From positions 1 to 21,163 of the forward strand of contig CAZCSO010000023.1 in assembly GCA_964501315.1 (NCBI GenBank): 21,163 nucleotides of DNA, given 5' to 3'. Below are positions 1 to 6,279 of the stretch, in pieces (position 1 is the stretch's first letter; the number at the start of each line of letters is the position of its first letter). Made by a program: the position numbers and the translations under genes. This stretch comes from UBA5603 sp964501315. GTDB taxonomy: Bacteria > Bacillota_I > Bacilli_A > Izemoplasmatales > Hujiaoplasmataceae. The notes under the pieces are model-generated. The model did not search any database. It was not told the DNA's origin and saw only the letters and a program-made list of their open reading frames with translations.

Positions 1-20
1 ACGAAAAACCCAATTCATAA

Positions 21-54
21 AAAAATAGAGGAAATCCGTTAGTGGATTTCCTCT
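21..54 (-). terminator. Rho-independent terminator of the HD-domain gene
   Basis: An 11-base perfect stem (27-37 with 44-54, AGAGGAAATCC / GGATTTCCTCT) encloses a 6-base loop. On the minus strand it is followed by a run of T (ATTTTTTT). The stop codon of the HD gene lies in the loop, so the hairpin doubles as the 3' end of that gene. Confidence 0.85.
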
Positions 55-680
55 TTTATTAAGGCGTCATGCGGTGCATTCCATTCGTGATGGAATGCTT
101 TTAGGTAAGCTCTCATGGTTTTCATTTTTTCTTTGGCAATCTGTTTGGCTTTGGGTGTATTCATGAGTTTGGGAAGTTTCAACAATTTTTGATAAAAATG
201 GGCAAGTGATGAATCGTCATCTGTGTCGTAGGCAAAAATCGGACGTTGTTTGTATCCGCCAAAGGCAAATGCTCGAGCAATCCCGATGGCACCGATGGCA
301 TCCAAACGGTCTGCGTCTTGGACGATTTTTCCTTCTAACGACGTCACTTTTTGACCTCGTAAATGCGCTGAATAAGACATGTTATTGATGATGTCCATAA
401 TTTTAGTAATCGATTCATCATCGAGTTTAATCGATTTCATCCATTCAGCTGGATGTTTAACTTTTGCATGCGGTTTTTTGAGTTTTGGATCGTCGACGTC
501 ATGAAGCAACGCCGCCATCTGAACGATGAACAAATCAACATCAGCGTCTTCGGATAAATAAAGTGCTGTTTCATAAACACGCATCACATGATAATAATCA
601 TGCCCAGAAAAATCCTTACGCATCCAGTTTTCGACGAAGCGTTTGGTTTTTTCGATTTGTTTGGTTTCAGTTAAGGTCAT
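39..680 (-). CDS. HD-domain phosphohydrolase (YedJ/YfgF-like family)
   Basis: This 213-residue cytoplasmic protein belongs to the HD superfamily of metal-dependent phosphohydrolases. The metal ligands are visible in order: His31 (in GHDYYH), the HD doublet His60-Asp61 (ALLHDVDD), and a distal Asp near 122-124 (IVQDADRLDAIG). That distal motif and the overall length of about 210-220 residues match the YedJ-like group, whose physiological substrate is not firmly known; a nucleotide or related phosphate ester is possible. The open frame extends 5 codons further to a TTG, but the ATG at 680 is preceded by GGGAGG at 7 bases, so I start there. The gene is divergent from the NifX-like operon and has its own promoter and terminator. 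No functional link to its neighbours is evident. Confidence 0.88.
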   Translation of the reverse strand: MTLTETKQIEKTKRFVENWMRKDFSGHDYYHVMRVYETALYLSEDADVDLFIVQMAALLHDVDDPKLKKPHAKVKHPAEWMKSIKLDDESITKIMDIINNMSYSAHLRGQKVTSLEGKIVQDADRLDAIGAIGIARAFAFGGYKQRPIFAYDTDDDSSLAHFYQKLLKLPKLMNTPKAKQIAKEKMKTMRAYLKAFHHEWNAPHDALIKEEIH

Positions 681-723
681 AACTGGTCCTCCCAATTGTA
701 GCTTAATTCCACTTTATCATAAG

Positions 724-752
724 TTTATAAAAAAGAAAAGAAAGGCATTCAA
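724..752 (-). promoter_or_regulatory. Probable promoter of the HD-domain gene
   Basis: On the minus strand TTGAAT (752-747) and TATAAA (729-724) are separated by 17 bases. They lie about 44 bases upstream of the ATG at 680. This is a good sigma-A-type match; the transcription start has not been tested. Confidence 0.5.
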
Positions 753-798
753 AATTATGATAAAAACATGAAATGAAACATAAATCAATGATTAGTTA

Positions 799-826
799 TT
801 GACATATGCCATTAATGGCGTATAAT
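799..826 (+). promoter_or_regulatory. Promoter P1 of the ORP-like operon
   Basis: A perfect -35 TTGACA (799-804) and a perfect -10 TATAAT (821-826) are separated by 16 bases. This is the strongest promoter match in the window. It drives the NifX/MinD-ferredoxin operon starting at 867. The 15 bases AGTTATTGACATATG (794-808), overlapping the -35, recur exactly at 5566-5580 in the promoter of the DUF5320-DUF134 pair, also with a 16-base spacer. A consensus promoter with a strange 16-base spacer carrying symmetric sequence is the usual design of a repressed or switchable promoter (inference). Confidence 0.75.
808..819 (+). promoter_or_regulatory. Palindrome in the P1 spacer (operator candidate)
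   Basis: GCCATTAATGGC is a perfect 12-base palindrome lying entirely between -35 and -10 of P1. After one mismatched base pair the symmetry continues for three more pairs (ATA / TAT). Its position would place a bound protein directly in the path of RNA polymerase. No second copy was found at P2, which has a different palindrome. Confidence 0.45.
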
Positions 827-866
827 TAAAGCGTATTATTTGTCATCAATAAAGGAGATGATGAAG

Positions 867-1235
867 ATGACAATTGCCCTACCAATCCTAAAGGATGACC
901 CTAAAGCTGATTTAAGCGAATCACTTTCAAGAGCTCCATTTTTTGCGCTCATTGATAGTGAAAATCATACCATAAAAACGTTAGTGAATCCGAATTACTT
1001 TCAACCGAGCGGAGCGGGTATCAAAGTCGCTCAGCTGTTGATTGACAGTCATGTAAATGTCTTGTTGACACCACGATGCGGTGAAAATGCATTTCAAGTT
1101 TTGAAAGAAGCAGGAATTGCTTGTTATTATACAGTCTCTTCAAATATCGTTGAAAACTATCAAGCATTTTTAGACAATAGGTTGGAAAAAATCATTCGGT
1201 CTAATGAAAGCCTTCATCAGGGACATGCTAATTAA
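867..1235 (+). CDS. NifX/NifB-type iron-molybdenum cofactor-binding domain protein (ORP-like, first copy)
   Basis: This 122-residue protein matches the dinitrogenase iron-molybdenum cofactor biosynthesis fold (PF02579, MTH1175/ORP group): a short basic start (MTIALPIL), a central SRAPFFALIDSEN strand region, and the IKVAQLLIDSHVNVLLTPRCG segment typical of the family. Members bind metal-sulfur clusters; the Desulfovibrio orange protein binds a Mo-Cu-S cluster. What this one binds cannot be read from the sequence. The frame runs back to a TTG at 840 and has ATGs at 858, 861 and 867. AAGGAG at 852-857 is best spaced (9 bases) for 867. It is the first gene of a five-gene operon from P1, and its TAA shares one base with the ATG of the next gene, implying translational coupling. 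There is no nitrogenase gene here, so a role in nitrogen fixation is unlikely. Confidence 0.85.
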   Translation: MTIALPILKDDPKADLSESLSRAPFFALIDSENHTIKTLVNPNYFQPSGAGIKVAQLLIDSHVNVLLTPRCGENAFQVLKEAGIACYYTVSSNIVENYQAFLDNRLEKIIRSNESLHQGHAN

Positions 1236-2080
1236 TGAACATCATCTTTTTAAGTGGTAAAGGCGGAACTGGCAAAACGTTGGTTTCGACCAATCTCGCC
1301 GCAGTTGTTAATAAGGGTACGTATTATGATTGTGATGTTGAAGAACCGAATGGTCATCTTTTTTTAAAACCAACAATCGAAGAACGAATCGACGTCGTCA
1401 AACAAATTCCCGTCTTTGATTTGGATCGCTGTGTCGGTTGTCGAGAATGTGTTGACTTTTGTCGGTTTAATGCCTTAGCCATGATAAATAATCGTGTTTG
1501 GATACAAGAATCGCTTTGCCATGGATGTGGTGGATGCAGTCTGGTTTGCAAACACGGCGCAGTCAGCGAGAAAAATCACGAGATTGGCCATATTGACAAA
1601 GGACGATATCGTAACATGACAGTTCTAACAGGGTGGATGAACGTCATGGAAGAAGCGGCCACACCGATTATTGAGACGATGCTTGCCTTAACATCCAAAG
1701 ATTCCATTAATTTCATTGATTGTCCGCCCGGAGCCTCGTGTTCAGTCATGGCATGCGTTGAACAAGCTGACTATGCGATTATTGTCGCTGAACCGACGTT
1801 GTATGGACTAGAAAACATGAAGATGATTATTGAATTGTTGGAGCAATACCATAAGCCTATGGGGATTGTGTTGAATCAAGTCAGTGATTCAAACGATCCT
1901 GTCACAGCTTATTTAAACGCACAGTCCATACCGATTCTTACGAAAATCTCGTATGATAATAACATTGCTATTTGGGCGTCCAACGGTCAATTAGCGGTGA
2001 TGAATGATTCGAACTACCACAGTTTGTTTTCTGAGTTGTTCGCTCGCATCCAAAAGGAGGAGTTATCATGGAATGGGTAA
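1235..2080 (+). CDS. MinD/ParA-superfamily ATPase with inserted 2x[4Fe-4S] ferredoxin domain (first copy)
   Basis: This 281-residue protein begins with the deviant Walker A motif GKGGTGKT (residues 8-15, signature Lys9). It then has two ferredoxin motifs, Cys66-x2-Cys69-x2-Cys72-x3-Cys76 and Cys95-x2-Cys98-x2-Cys101-x3-Cys105, after which the P-loop ATPase fold resumes (FIDCPPGAS near residue 160, AEPTLYGLENM). This layout is the COG1149 group, found in pairs in ORP clusters of anaerobes. Related Nbp35/Mrp and MinD proteins act in Fe-S cluster transfer or in ATP-dependent positioning, so a role as cluster carrier or energised partner for the NifX proteins is plausible (inference). Its ATG overlaps the preceding stop by one base. 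Its 3' end overlaps the second ATPase gene by 13 bases. Confidence 0.9.
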   Translation: MNIIFLSGKGGTGKTLVSTNLAAVVNKGTYYDCDVEEPNGHLFLKPTIEERIDVVKQIPVFDLDRCVGCRECVDFCRFNALAMINNRVWIQESLCHGCGGCSLVCKHGAVSEKNHEIGHIDKGRYRNMTVLTGWMNVMEEAATPIIETMLALTSKDSINFIDCPPGASCSVMACVEQADYAIIVAEPTLYGLENMKMIIELLEQYHKPMGIVLNQVSDSNDPVTAYLNAQSIPILTKISYDNNIAIWASNGQLAVMNDSNYHSLFSELFARIQKEELSWNG

Positions 2081-2940
2081 TCCTCTCAGGAAAAGGCGGA
2101 ACTGGAAAAACGACTGTTGCCTCAGCTTTGATTCAGTTATCTAACGTCGATTATTACGGTGATTGCGATGTGGATGCACCCAATTTGCATCTGACGACGC
2201 ATTCAAGTAGCGAACCAATATCTCATCCGTTTTACGGAATGAAAAAGGCTTTGATTGACTCTACAATCTGTCAATCGTGTGGAAAATGTTTTGAGGCTTG
2301 TCGGTATCATGCAATAAACACGGAAACTTCTACCTATGTCATTGATGCTCATAAATGTGAAGGATGCGGAGTGTGTGAACTGGTTTGTCCTTTTGATGCC
2401 ATTCAGATGGTGAATCATCAAGACGGAACCTTGATTCTTTATGAGGATCATCACCGATTTTCGACCGCACAGCTTCGAATAGGCAGTCATCATTCTGGAT
2501 TATTGGTATCGCAAGTGAAACAACAATTATACAAACATACCAAACCATCGTTTTCGATCATTGATGGTTCGCCAGGGATTGGATGTCCTGTTCAAGCATC
2601 TTTAGTAGGGGCTTCACTCGCAATACTCGTTACTGAACCGACGATATCAGCCATAGCCGATCTGAATCGATTGATTAAAATGATTGAAGCCTATCGAGTC
2701 GATATGGCCGTTATCATCAACAAAGTGGATTTGTCAAATGAGCGTGCAGAAGAAATTGTTAAGCTGTGCGAAGAACATCAAATCTTGTTAGCTGGAACAA
2801 TCCCTTATGATCAATCGGTTATTCAAGCCGTCAATGAAGGTAAATCCGTAATTGAATACGATACCGAAGCGGCTGTTACTTTAAAATTGATTTACAAAAC
2901 ACTAAAATCTCATTTTTTACTTTCTAAGGAGGAATTATGA
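2068..2940 (+). CDS. MinD/ParA-superfamily ATPase with inserted 2x[4Fe-4S] ferredoxin domain (second copy)
   Basis: This 290-residue paralogue of the preceding protein has the same order of parts: Walker A GKGGTGKT (8-15), the two clusters Cys68/71/74/78 and Cys97/100/103/107 with the classical CP at 107-108, then DGSPGIGCPV (Walker B region), TEPTISAIADL and an IINKVD motif. The tandem arrangement of two distinct COG1149 proteins suggests a heterodimer (inference from family context). The ATG at 2068 lies inside the previous gene and has a strong AAAAGGAGG site (2052-2060) 7 bases upstream. Its TGA overlaps the next ATG in an ATGA arrangement. The first four genes of the operon are therefore fully overlapping and probably made in fixed proportion. 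Confidence 0.9.
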   Translation: MEWVILSGKGGTGKTTVASALIQLSNVDYYGDCDVDAPNLHLTTHSSSEPISHPFYGMKKALIDSTICQSCGKCFEACRYHAINTETSTYVIDAHKCEGCGVCELVCPFDAIQMVNHQDGTLILYEDHHRFSTAQLRIGSHHSGLLVSQVKQQLYKHTKPSFSIIDGSPGIGCPVQASLVGASLAILVTEPTISAIADLNRLIKMIEAYRVDMAVIINKVDLSNERAEEIVKLCEEHQILLAGTIPYDQSVIQAVNEGKSVIEYDTEAAVTLKLIYKTLKSHFLLSKEEL

Positions 2941-3284
2941 AACTTTGTATTGCATCAGAACATAAAAACGTAACAAGCCATTTTGGACATTGTGAAACAT
3001 TTGAAATCTATACGATTGAAAACAGTCGCATTGTTGATCAAAAAAGCGTTGATAATCCAGGCCATAAACCAGGATTCTTACCAGGGTTTTTGGCTAATAT
3101 CGGCGTTAATGTAATCATTAGCGGTGGTATGGGCGGATCTGCCATTGATTTATTCCATGGTTTTGGCATCGATGTCATAACCGGCGTAAGCGGTCATTGT
3201 GACGACGTTGCTAAACGTTATATTTCTCAAGAATTAGTTGCTACTTATTCACCTTGTGAAGAACATTCCCATCATCAAGCCTAA
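2937..3284 (+). CDS. NifX/NifB-type iron-molybdenum cofactor-binding domain protein (second copy, MTH1175-like)
   Basis: This 115-residue protein is a closer match to the canonical MTH1175/TM1290 pattern than the first NifX-like protein. It has SHFGHCETFEIY near the N-terminus, a DNPGHKPGFLPGFLANIGV segment, IISGGMGGSAIDLF, and a C-terminal PCEEHSHH tail. Cys/His tails of this kind are common in the family and probably hold a metal (inference). Its start ATG overlaps the previous stop (ATGA), with AAGGAGGAATT just upstream. Two dissimilar NifX proteins flanking two ferredoxin-ATPases is the core of ORP-type clusters. Confidence 0.88.
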   Translation: MKLCIASEHKNVTSHFGHCETFEIYTIENSRIVDQKSVDNPGHKPGFLPGFLANIGVNVIISGGMGGSAIDLFHGFGIDVITGVSGHCDDVAKRYISQELVATYSPCEEHSHHQA

Positions 3285-3299
3285 AGGAGGGTCTTATCG

Positions 3300-4646
3300 A
3301 TGAAGACATACGATGTCGTGATTATTGGTGGAAGTGCCGCTGGCATCACTACAGCTATGACTGTAAGAAAATACGATGCAACAAAACGTATTGCGATTAT
3401 CTCCGACGTTGAAAATGTACCGATTCCCTGTGGAATACCTTACCTATTCGGTACGATTTTCGATCCGATGAAAAATCTACTCCCCATATCATCCATTGTC
3501 TCTGCCAATCACATTGATTGGATTGTCGATAAGGTCACGAAGATTAATCGAGATTTCAAATTGGTATTAACCGCACGAAATCAAAGCTATGAATACCATG
3601 AGTTGGTTTTGGCAATGGGATCAAATCCCCTTATTCCAACGATTGAAGGCATTCAATCAGAAAATGTATATACGATTCGAAAGGATCCCATCTATCTTCA
3701 ATCGATTATGAATAAACTGGATTCGATTTCACGTTTAGTCATCATTGGGGGTGGTTTTATCGGTGCTGAAATGGCCGAAGAATGCAGAAAACGAAATAAA
3801 GATCTAGAAATAACCATCATTGAAATGCAAGAACACTGTCTTCAAATGGTCTATGATAGCGAGCTGTACGACAAAGCCGAAAATGCATTACGCAACCAAA
3901 ATATCACGATACTGTCTCAAGAAAAGGTAGTAAAGATTAGTAATCATAACCACTATGAAGTCATTCAGTTGGATTCAAATAAAACGGTTGAAGCTGATAT
4001 GATACTACTTTGCATTGGCTGTTCTGCCAACATTCCATTAGCGCAAGAAGCAGGACTGAAAATCGGTCCGACGCGATCTGTTTGGGTCGATGAATCGATG
4101 CGAACGTCGGATCAATCGATTTTTGCATGCGGCGACGTTTGTGAAAAAAAGTCATTTTTTAATCACAAACCGATTTCGACGAAATTGGCTTCCATTGCCA
4201 CTGCTGAAGCAAGAATTGTCGGGGCTAACATAGCCCAGAAGAAACGAACGATGTCCGGTGTAGTGGGCTGCTTTTCTACCGTTATTGGCGGTAAAACATT
4301 CAGTGCAGCCGGCTTGACGGAAACAGCCGCAAAAGCGCTTGGTTATTCGGTTGTCATAGGCCAATCCGAATCGATTAATCATCATCCTGGAAGCATGCCC
4401 AATGCTGAATCTCTCTATGTAAAACTAATCTTTAATCAGTCTGACGGTGTCTTGTTGGGTGGACAAATTTATGGGCCATCATCGGCTGGTGAACTGATCA
4501 ATGCCATTGCGGTGATGGTCGCTTCAAAATCCACCGCAAACCAGTTGGCGACCTTCCAGTTTGCTACCCATCCGGCACTGACCGCATCACCCATCGCTTA
4601 TCCCATCGTGAATGCAGCGGAAATGGCCAATCAAATTTTGAATTAA
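3300..4646 (+). CDS. FAD-dependent pyridine nucleotide-disulfide oxidoreductase, CoA-disulfide reductase / NADH oxidase / polysulfide reductase group
   Basis: This 448-residue flavoprotein has an N-terminal FAD-binding GGSAAG (10-15), a single redox cysteine Cys44 in PCGIPYLFG, a second Rossmann motif GGGFIGAE (about 150-157) for NAD(P)H, a FAD-contact FACGDV with Asp279, and a C-terminal dimerisation domain. The lone Cys44 in a CGxPY context places it with CoA-disulfide reductases, NADH oxidases and NADH-dependent polysulfide reductases, not with thioredoxin or lipoamide reductases, which have a CxxxxC pair. Sequence reading cannot choose among the three. It is the last gene of the operon, 15 bases after the second NifX gene, with AAAGGAGG at 3283-3290. 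In this context a thiol or sulfur redox role serving a metal-sulfur cluster system is an attractive inference. Confidence 0.85.
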   Translation: MKTYDVVIIGGSAAGITTAMTVRKYDATKRIAIISDVENVPIPCGIPYLFGTIFDPMKNLLPISSIVSANHIDWIVDKVTKINRDFKLVLTARNQSYEYHELVLAMGSNPLIPTIEGIQSENVYTIRKDPIYLQSIMNKLDSISRLVIIGGGFIGAEMAEECRKRNKDLEITIIEMQEHCLQMVYDSELYDKAENALRNQNITILSQEKVVKISNHNHYEVIQLDSNKTVEADMILLCIGCSANIPLAQEAGLKIGPTRSVWVDESMRTSDQSIFACGDVCEKKSFFNHKPISTKLASIATAEARIVGANIAQKKRTMSGVVGCFSTVIGGKTFSAAGLTETAAKALGYSVVIGQSESINHHPGSMPNAESLYVKLIFNQSDGVLLGGQIYGPSSAGELINAIAVMVASKSTANQLATFQFATHPALTASPIAYPIVNAAEMANQILN

Positions 4647-4665
4647 CGTCTATCTAGATAAATCT

Positions 4666-4703
4666 GAAAACCCTACGATCCTCCCATCGTAGGGTTTTCT
4701 ATT
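4666..4703 (+). terminator. Rho-independent terminator of the ORP-like operon
   Basis: A 14-base perfect stem (4666-4679 with 4686-4699, arms GAAAACCCTACGAT and ATCGTAGGGTTTTC) with a 6-base loop is followed by a T-rich tract. It lies 20 bases after the stop of the flavoprotein gene. Confidence 0.85.
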
Positions 4704-4709
4704 TGTACC

Positions 4710-4737
4710 TTGCTTTTTTACATCAATTTGATACAAT
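4710..4737 (+). promoter_or_regulatory. Weak promoter candidate for the methyltransferase gene
   Basis: TTGCTT (4710-4715) and TACAAT (4732-4737) are 16 bases apart. A start about 7 bases after the -10 would leave almost no leader before the ATG at 4754, so this is only a candidate. Confidence 0.3.
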
Positions 4738-4753
4738 GGGTAAGGGTGATTCT

Positions 4754-5542
4754 ATGAATCCTTATATGAAAGAAAATAAAAAAGCGTGGAACCTATTGGC
4801 CAAAGAACATTATCAAACATTCTTAAAACGGTATGAGACAAACCGAATTGTTTTAAGCCCTACAATTGTCAACGAATTGGGTAATATCAACGGGAAAAAA
4901 TTAATTCACTTACAATGCAATACTGGTTCCGATACCTTGTCGTTACGTCGTCTCGGAGCGACTGTGACAGGAATCGATTTCGCCGATAATAACATTTTAT
5001 ATGCCAACCGTCTTTTTCAAGCATTGAAGGAGGAGGGACGTTTCTTACGCGCCAATGTCTTAGACTTACCCAGTGAACTTACGAATCAGTTCGACGTGGT
5101 TTTTACTTCCGAAGGAGCCATTGGTTGGCTTCCTGATTTTAAAAAATGGGCTGAAACGATTTATCGGATATTGAAGGATGACGGTTATTTCTATCTATAC
5201 GAAATTCATCCGTTTTATCTAATGTTCGATGAAGAAAAACTAAAAGATCAAACTTTATCACTGAAATATCCATACTTCGGACGATTAATCGAGCAATCTT
5301 CATTTATTGGTGGCTACGCATCGCCTTCTCAAGAACATGTCAACTATTCATGGATGTATTCCATTTCCGATGTCGTCAACGCATTAATACAAGCAGGATT
5401 AACCATTGAATATATTCACGAATTTGATTCGTTGTGTTATAATAATGGTAATATGCTACAAAATGATATTGGTGAGTATTATTACCCTAAATTTAAAGGT
5501 GAAATGCCATTAATGTTTTCAATAAAAGCCATTAAAAGATAA
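4754..5542 (+). CDS. Class I SAM-dependent methyltransferase
   Basis: This 262-residue cytoplasmic protein has the class I methyltransferase core. Motif I is seen as LIHLQCNTGSDTLSL (SAM-binding loop), followed by the acidic end of strand 2 in VTGIDFADNNI, motif II/III in DVVFTSEGAIGWL, and the helix-strand KDDGYFYLYEIHPF. The substrate is unknown; the C-terminal half has no feature I can assign. The frame opens 17 codons earlier at a TTG (4703), but that start would lie in the terminator tail. The ATG at 4754 has AAGGGTGAT immediately upstream and leads into MNPYMKENKKAW, the usual start of such proteins. It sits alone between the two ORP-like transcription units and shows no terminator after it, so some read-through into the DUF5320 gene is possible. 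Confidence 0.85.
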   Translation: MNPYMKENKKAWNLLAKEHYQTFLKRYETNRIVLSPTIVNELGNINGKKLIHLQCNTGSDTLSLRRLGATVTGIDFADNNILYANRLFQALKEEGRFLRANVLDLPSELTNQFDVVFTSEGAIGWLPDFKKWAETIYRILKDDGYFYLYEIHPFYLMFDEEKLKDQTLSLKYPYFGRLIEQSSFIGGYASPSQEHVNYSWMYSISDVVNALIQAGLTIEYIHEFDSLCYNNGNMLQNDIGEYYYPKFKGEMPLMFSIKAIKR

Positions 5543-5570
5543 ATCTGAATGCGATAATCCTCATGAGTTA

Positions 5571-5598
5571 TTGACATATGTCGGAAATATGATATACT
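5571..5598 (+). promoter_or_regulatory. Promoter P2 of the DUF5320-DUF134 unit
   Basis: A perfect -35 TTGACA (5571-5576) and -10 TATACT (5593-5598) have a 16-base spacer, the same as P1. The 15 bases AGTTATTGACATATG (5566-5580) are identical to those at P1. Symmetric GACATATGTC elements overlap the -35 and lie just after the -10. Confidence 0.7.
5572..5583 (+). promoter_or_regulatory. Operator candidate overlapping the P2 -35
   Basis: TGACATATGTCG contains the perfect 10-base palindrome GACATATGTC (5573-5582). It overlaps the -35 hexamer. A second, more complete copy lies 34 bases downstream. Confidence 0.5.
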
Positions 5599-5605
5599 TA
5601 GTATG

Positions 5606-5617
5606 TGACATATGTCA
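5606..5617 (+). promoter_or_regulatory. Second operator candidate at P2
   Basis: TGACATATGTCA is a perfect 12-base palindrome located around the expected transcription start, 34 bases from the first copy. Binding at both sites would bracket the -10 hexamer. Its ATG (5612) is an in-frame but unsupported start for the DUF5320 gene. Confidence 0.5.
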
Positions 5618-5638
5618 GAAACTAAAGGAGGGATGATG

Positions 5639-5887
5639 ATGCCTAGATTGGATGGCACTGGCCCTAATGGCCAAGGGAGCCAAACCGGACGCAAAATGGG
5701 ATATTGTAATCAAACGACTTTGGATAATTACTGCAGACCCCGATTTTATCGTCGTTGGGCAATGAGAACGAATGATTCGTTTGCTCAAACAACGAATCGT
5801 ACGTGGCTTGAAAACCGTAAAACCCAATTAGAGTATGAACTAGATGCTATTAACAAGCAATTAAACTCAACCGTCACAAAGGAGTGA
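5639..5887 (+). CDS. DUF5320 family small protein
   Basis: This 82-residue protein opens with MPRLDGTGPNGQGSQTGRK followed by MGYC, the conserved signature of DUF5320 (typically MPRGDGTGPxGxGPxTGRxxGYC). It ends in a predicted coiled-coil helix (about 52-78, LENRKTQLEYELDAINKQL). The function of the family is unknown. It is regularly found beside DUF134 and NifX-like genes in anaerobes, which fits its position here. Four in-frame ATGs exist (5612, 5633, 5636, 5639). AAAGGAGG at 5624-5631 is best spaced for 5639, where the family signature begins. It is separated from the DUF134 gene by 4 bases. Confidence 0.85.
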   Translation: MPRLDGTGPNGQGSQTGRKMGYCNQTTLDNYCRPRFYRRWAMRTNDSFAQTTNRTWLENRKTQLEYELDAINKQLNSTVTKE

Positions 5888-5891
5888 TTGT

Positions 5892-6230
5892 ATGCCAAGA
5901 CCTACGAAATCAAGAGTCGTGTGTTGTTTACCCGAAACCCAAACCTTTGGCCCTGACCGTCCCGGAAACGAGATTGTCATTTTGTCCGTAGACCAATATG
6001 AGACAATTCGCTTAATCGACTTAGAAAAGCTGACACAAGAAGAAGCCGCGGTTCAAATGAACGTCGCAAGAACTACGGTTCAAGGAATCTACGAAGAAGC
6101 AAGGTCTATTATCGCGGATGCCATCGTTAATGGCAAAACGCTCAAGATTCAAGGTGGGTCTTTTAAGTTATGCGATCATCAAAATCGCTTTTGTGGCACT
6201 CACTGTCACCGTGGCTGGAATCAAGAATAA
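5892..6230 (+). CDS. DUF134 family helix-turn-helix protein (putative regulator)
   Basis: This 112-residue protein matches DUF134 (PF02001) over its whole length. It starts MPRPTKSRVVCCLPET, then has LSVDQYETIRLIDLEKLTQEEA leading into a sigma-70 region-4-like helix-turn-helix (about 50-80, with VARTTVQGIYEEAR as the recognition part), and ends in a GGSFKLC segment and a Cys/His-rich tail (CGTHCHRGW). The paired cysteines at 11-12 and the tail cysteines could hold a metal or an Fe-S cluster (inference). The start has AAAGGAG 7 bases upstream. As the only DNA-binding protein in either ORP-like unit it is the natural candidate to act on the repeated GACATATG sites, but this is unproven. Confidence 0.88.
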   Translation: MPRPTKSRVVCCLPETQTFGPDRPGNEIVILSVDQYETIRLIDLEKLTQEEAAVQMNVARTTVQGIYEEARSIIADAIVNGKTLKIQGGSFKLCDHQNRFCGTHCHRGWNQE

Positions 6231-6245
6231 TTACATCACTATCAT

Positions 6246-6279
6246 AAAAAACGTCGGATTATGCTATCCGACGTTTTTT
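6246..6279. terminator. Bidirectional terminator between DUF134 and pdxT
   Basis: A 14-base perfect stem (6246-6259 with 6266-6279; core AACGTCGGAT / ATCCGACGTT) with a 6-base loop is flanked by an A-run on the left and a T-run on the right, so it can terminate both converging genes. The stop codon of pdxT (6264-6266) lies at the loop. Confidence 0.88.

Noticed and set aside
681..695. Upstream TTG start for the HD-domain gene
   Set aside because: It would put the GGGAGG ribosome binding site inside the coding region; ATG 680 is correctly spaced from it.
840..866. Upstream TTG/ATG starts for the first NifX-like gene
   Set aside because: The TTG overlaps the likely transcribed leader and the ATGs at 858 and 861 are too close to AAGGAG; 867 fits best.
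867..3284. Nitrogen fixation cluster
   Set aside because: There are no nifH, nifD, nifK, nifE or nifN genes, and the NifX-like and MinD-ferredoxin types are those of ORP-like clusters.
4703..4753. 17-codon N-terminal extension of the methyltransferase
   Set aside because: It begins with TTG in the tail of the preceding terminator and has no ribosome binding site.
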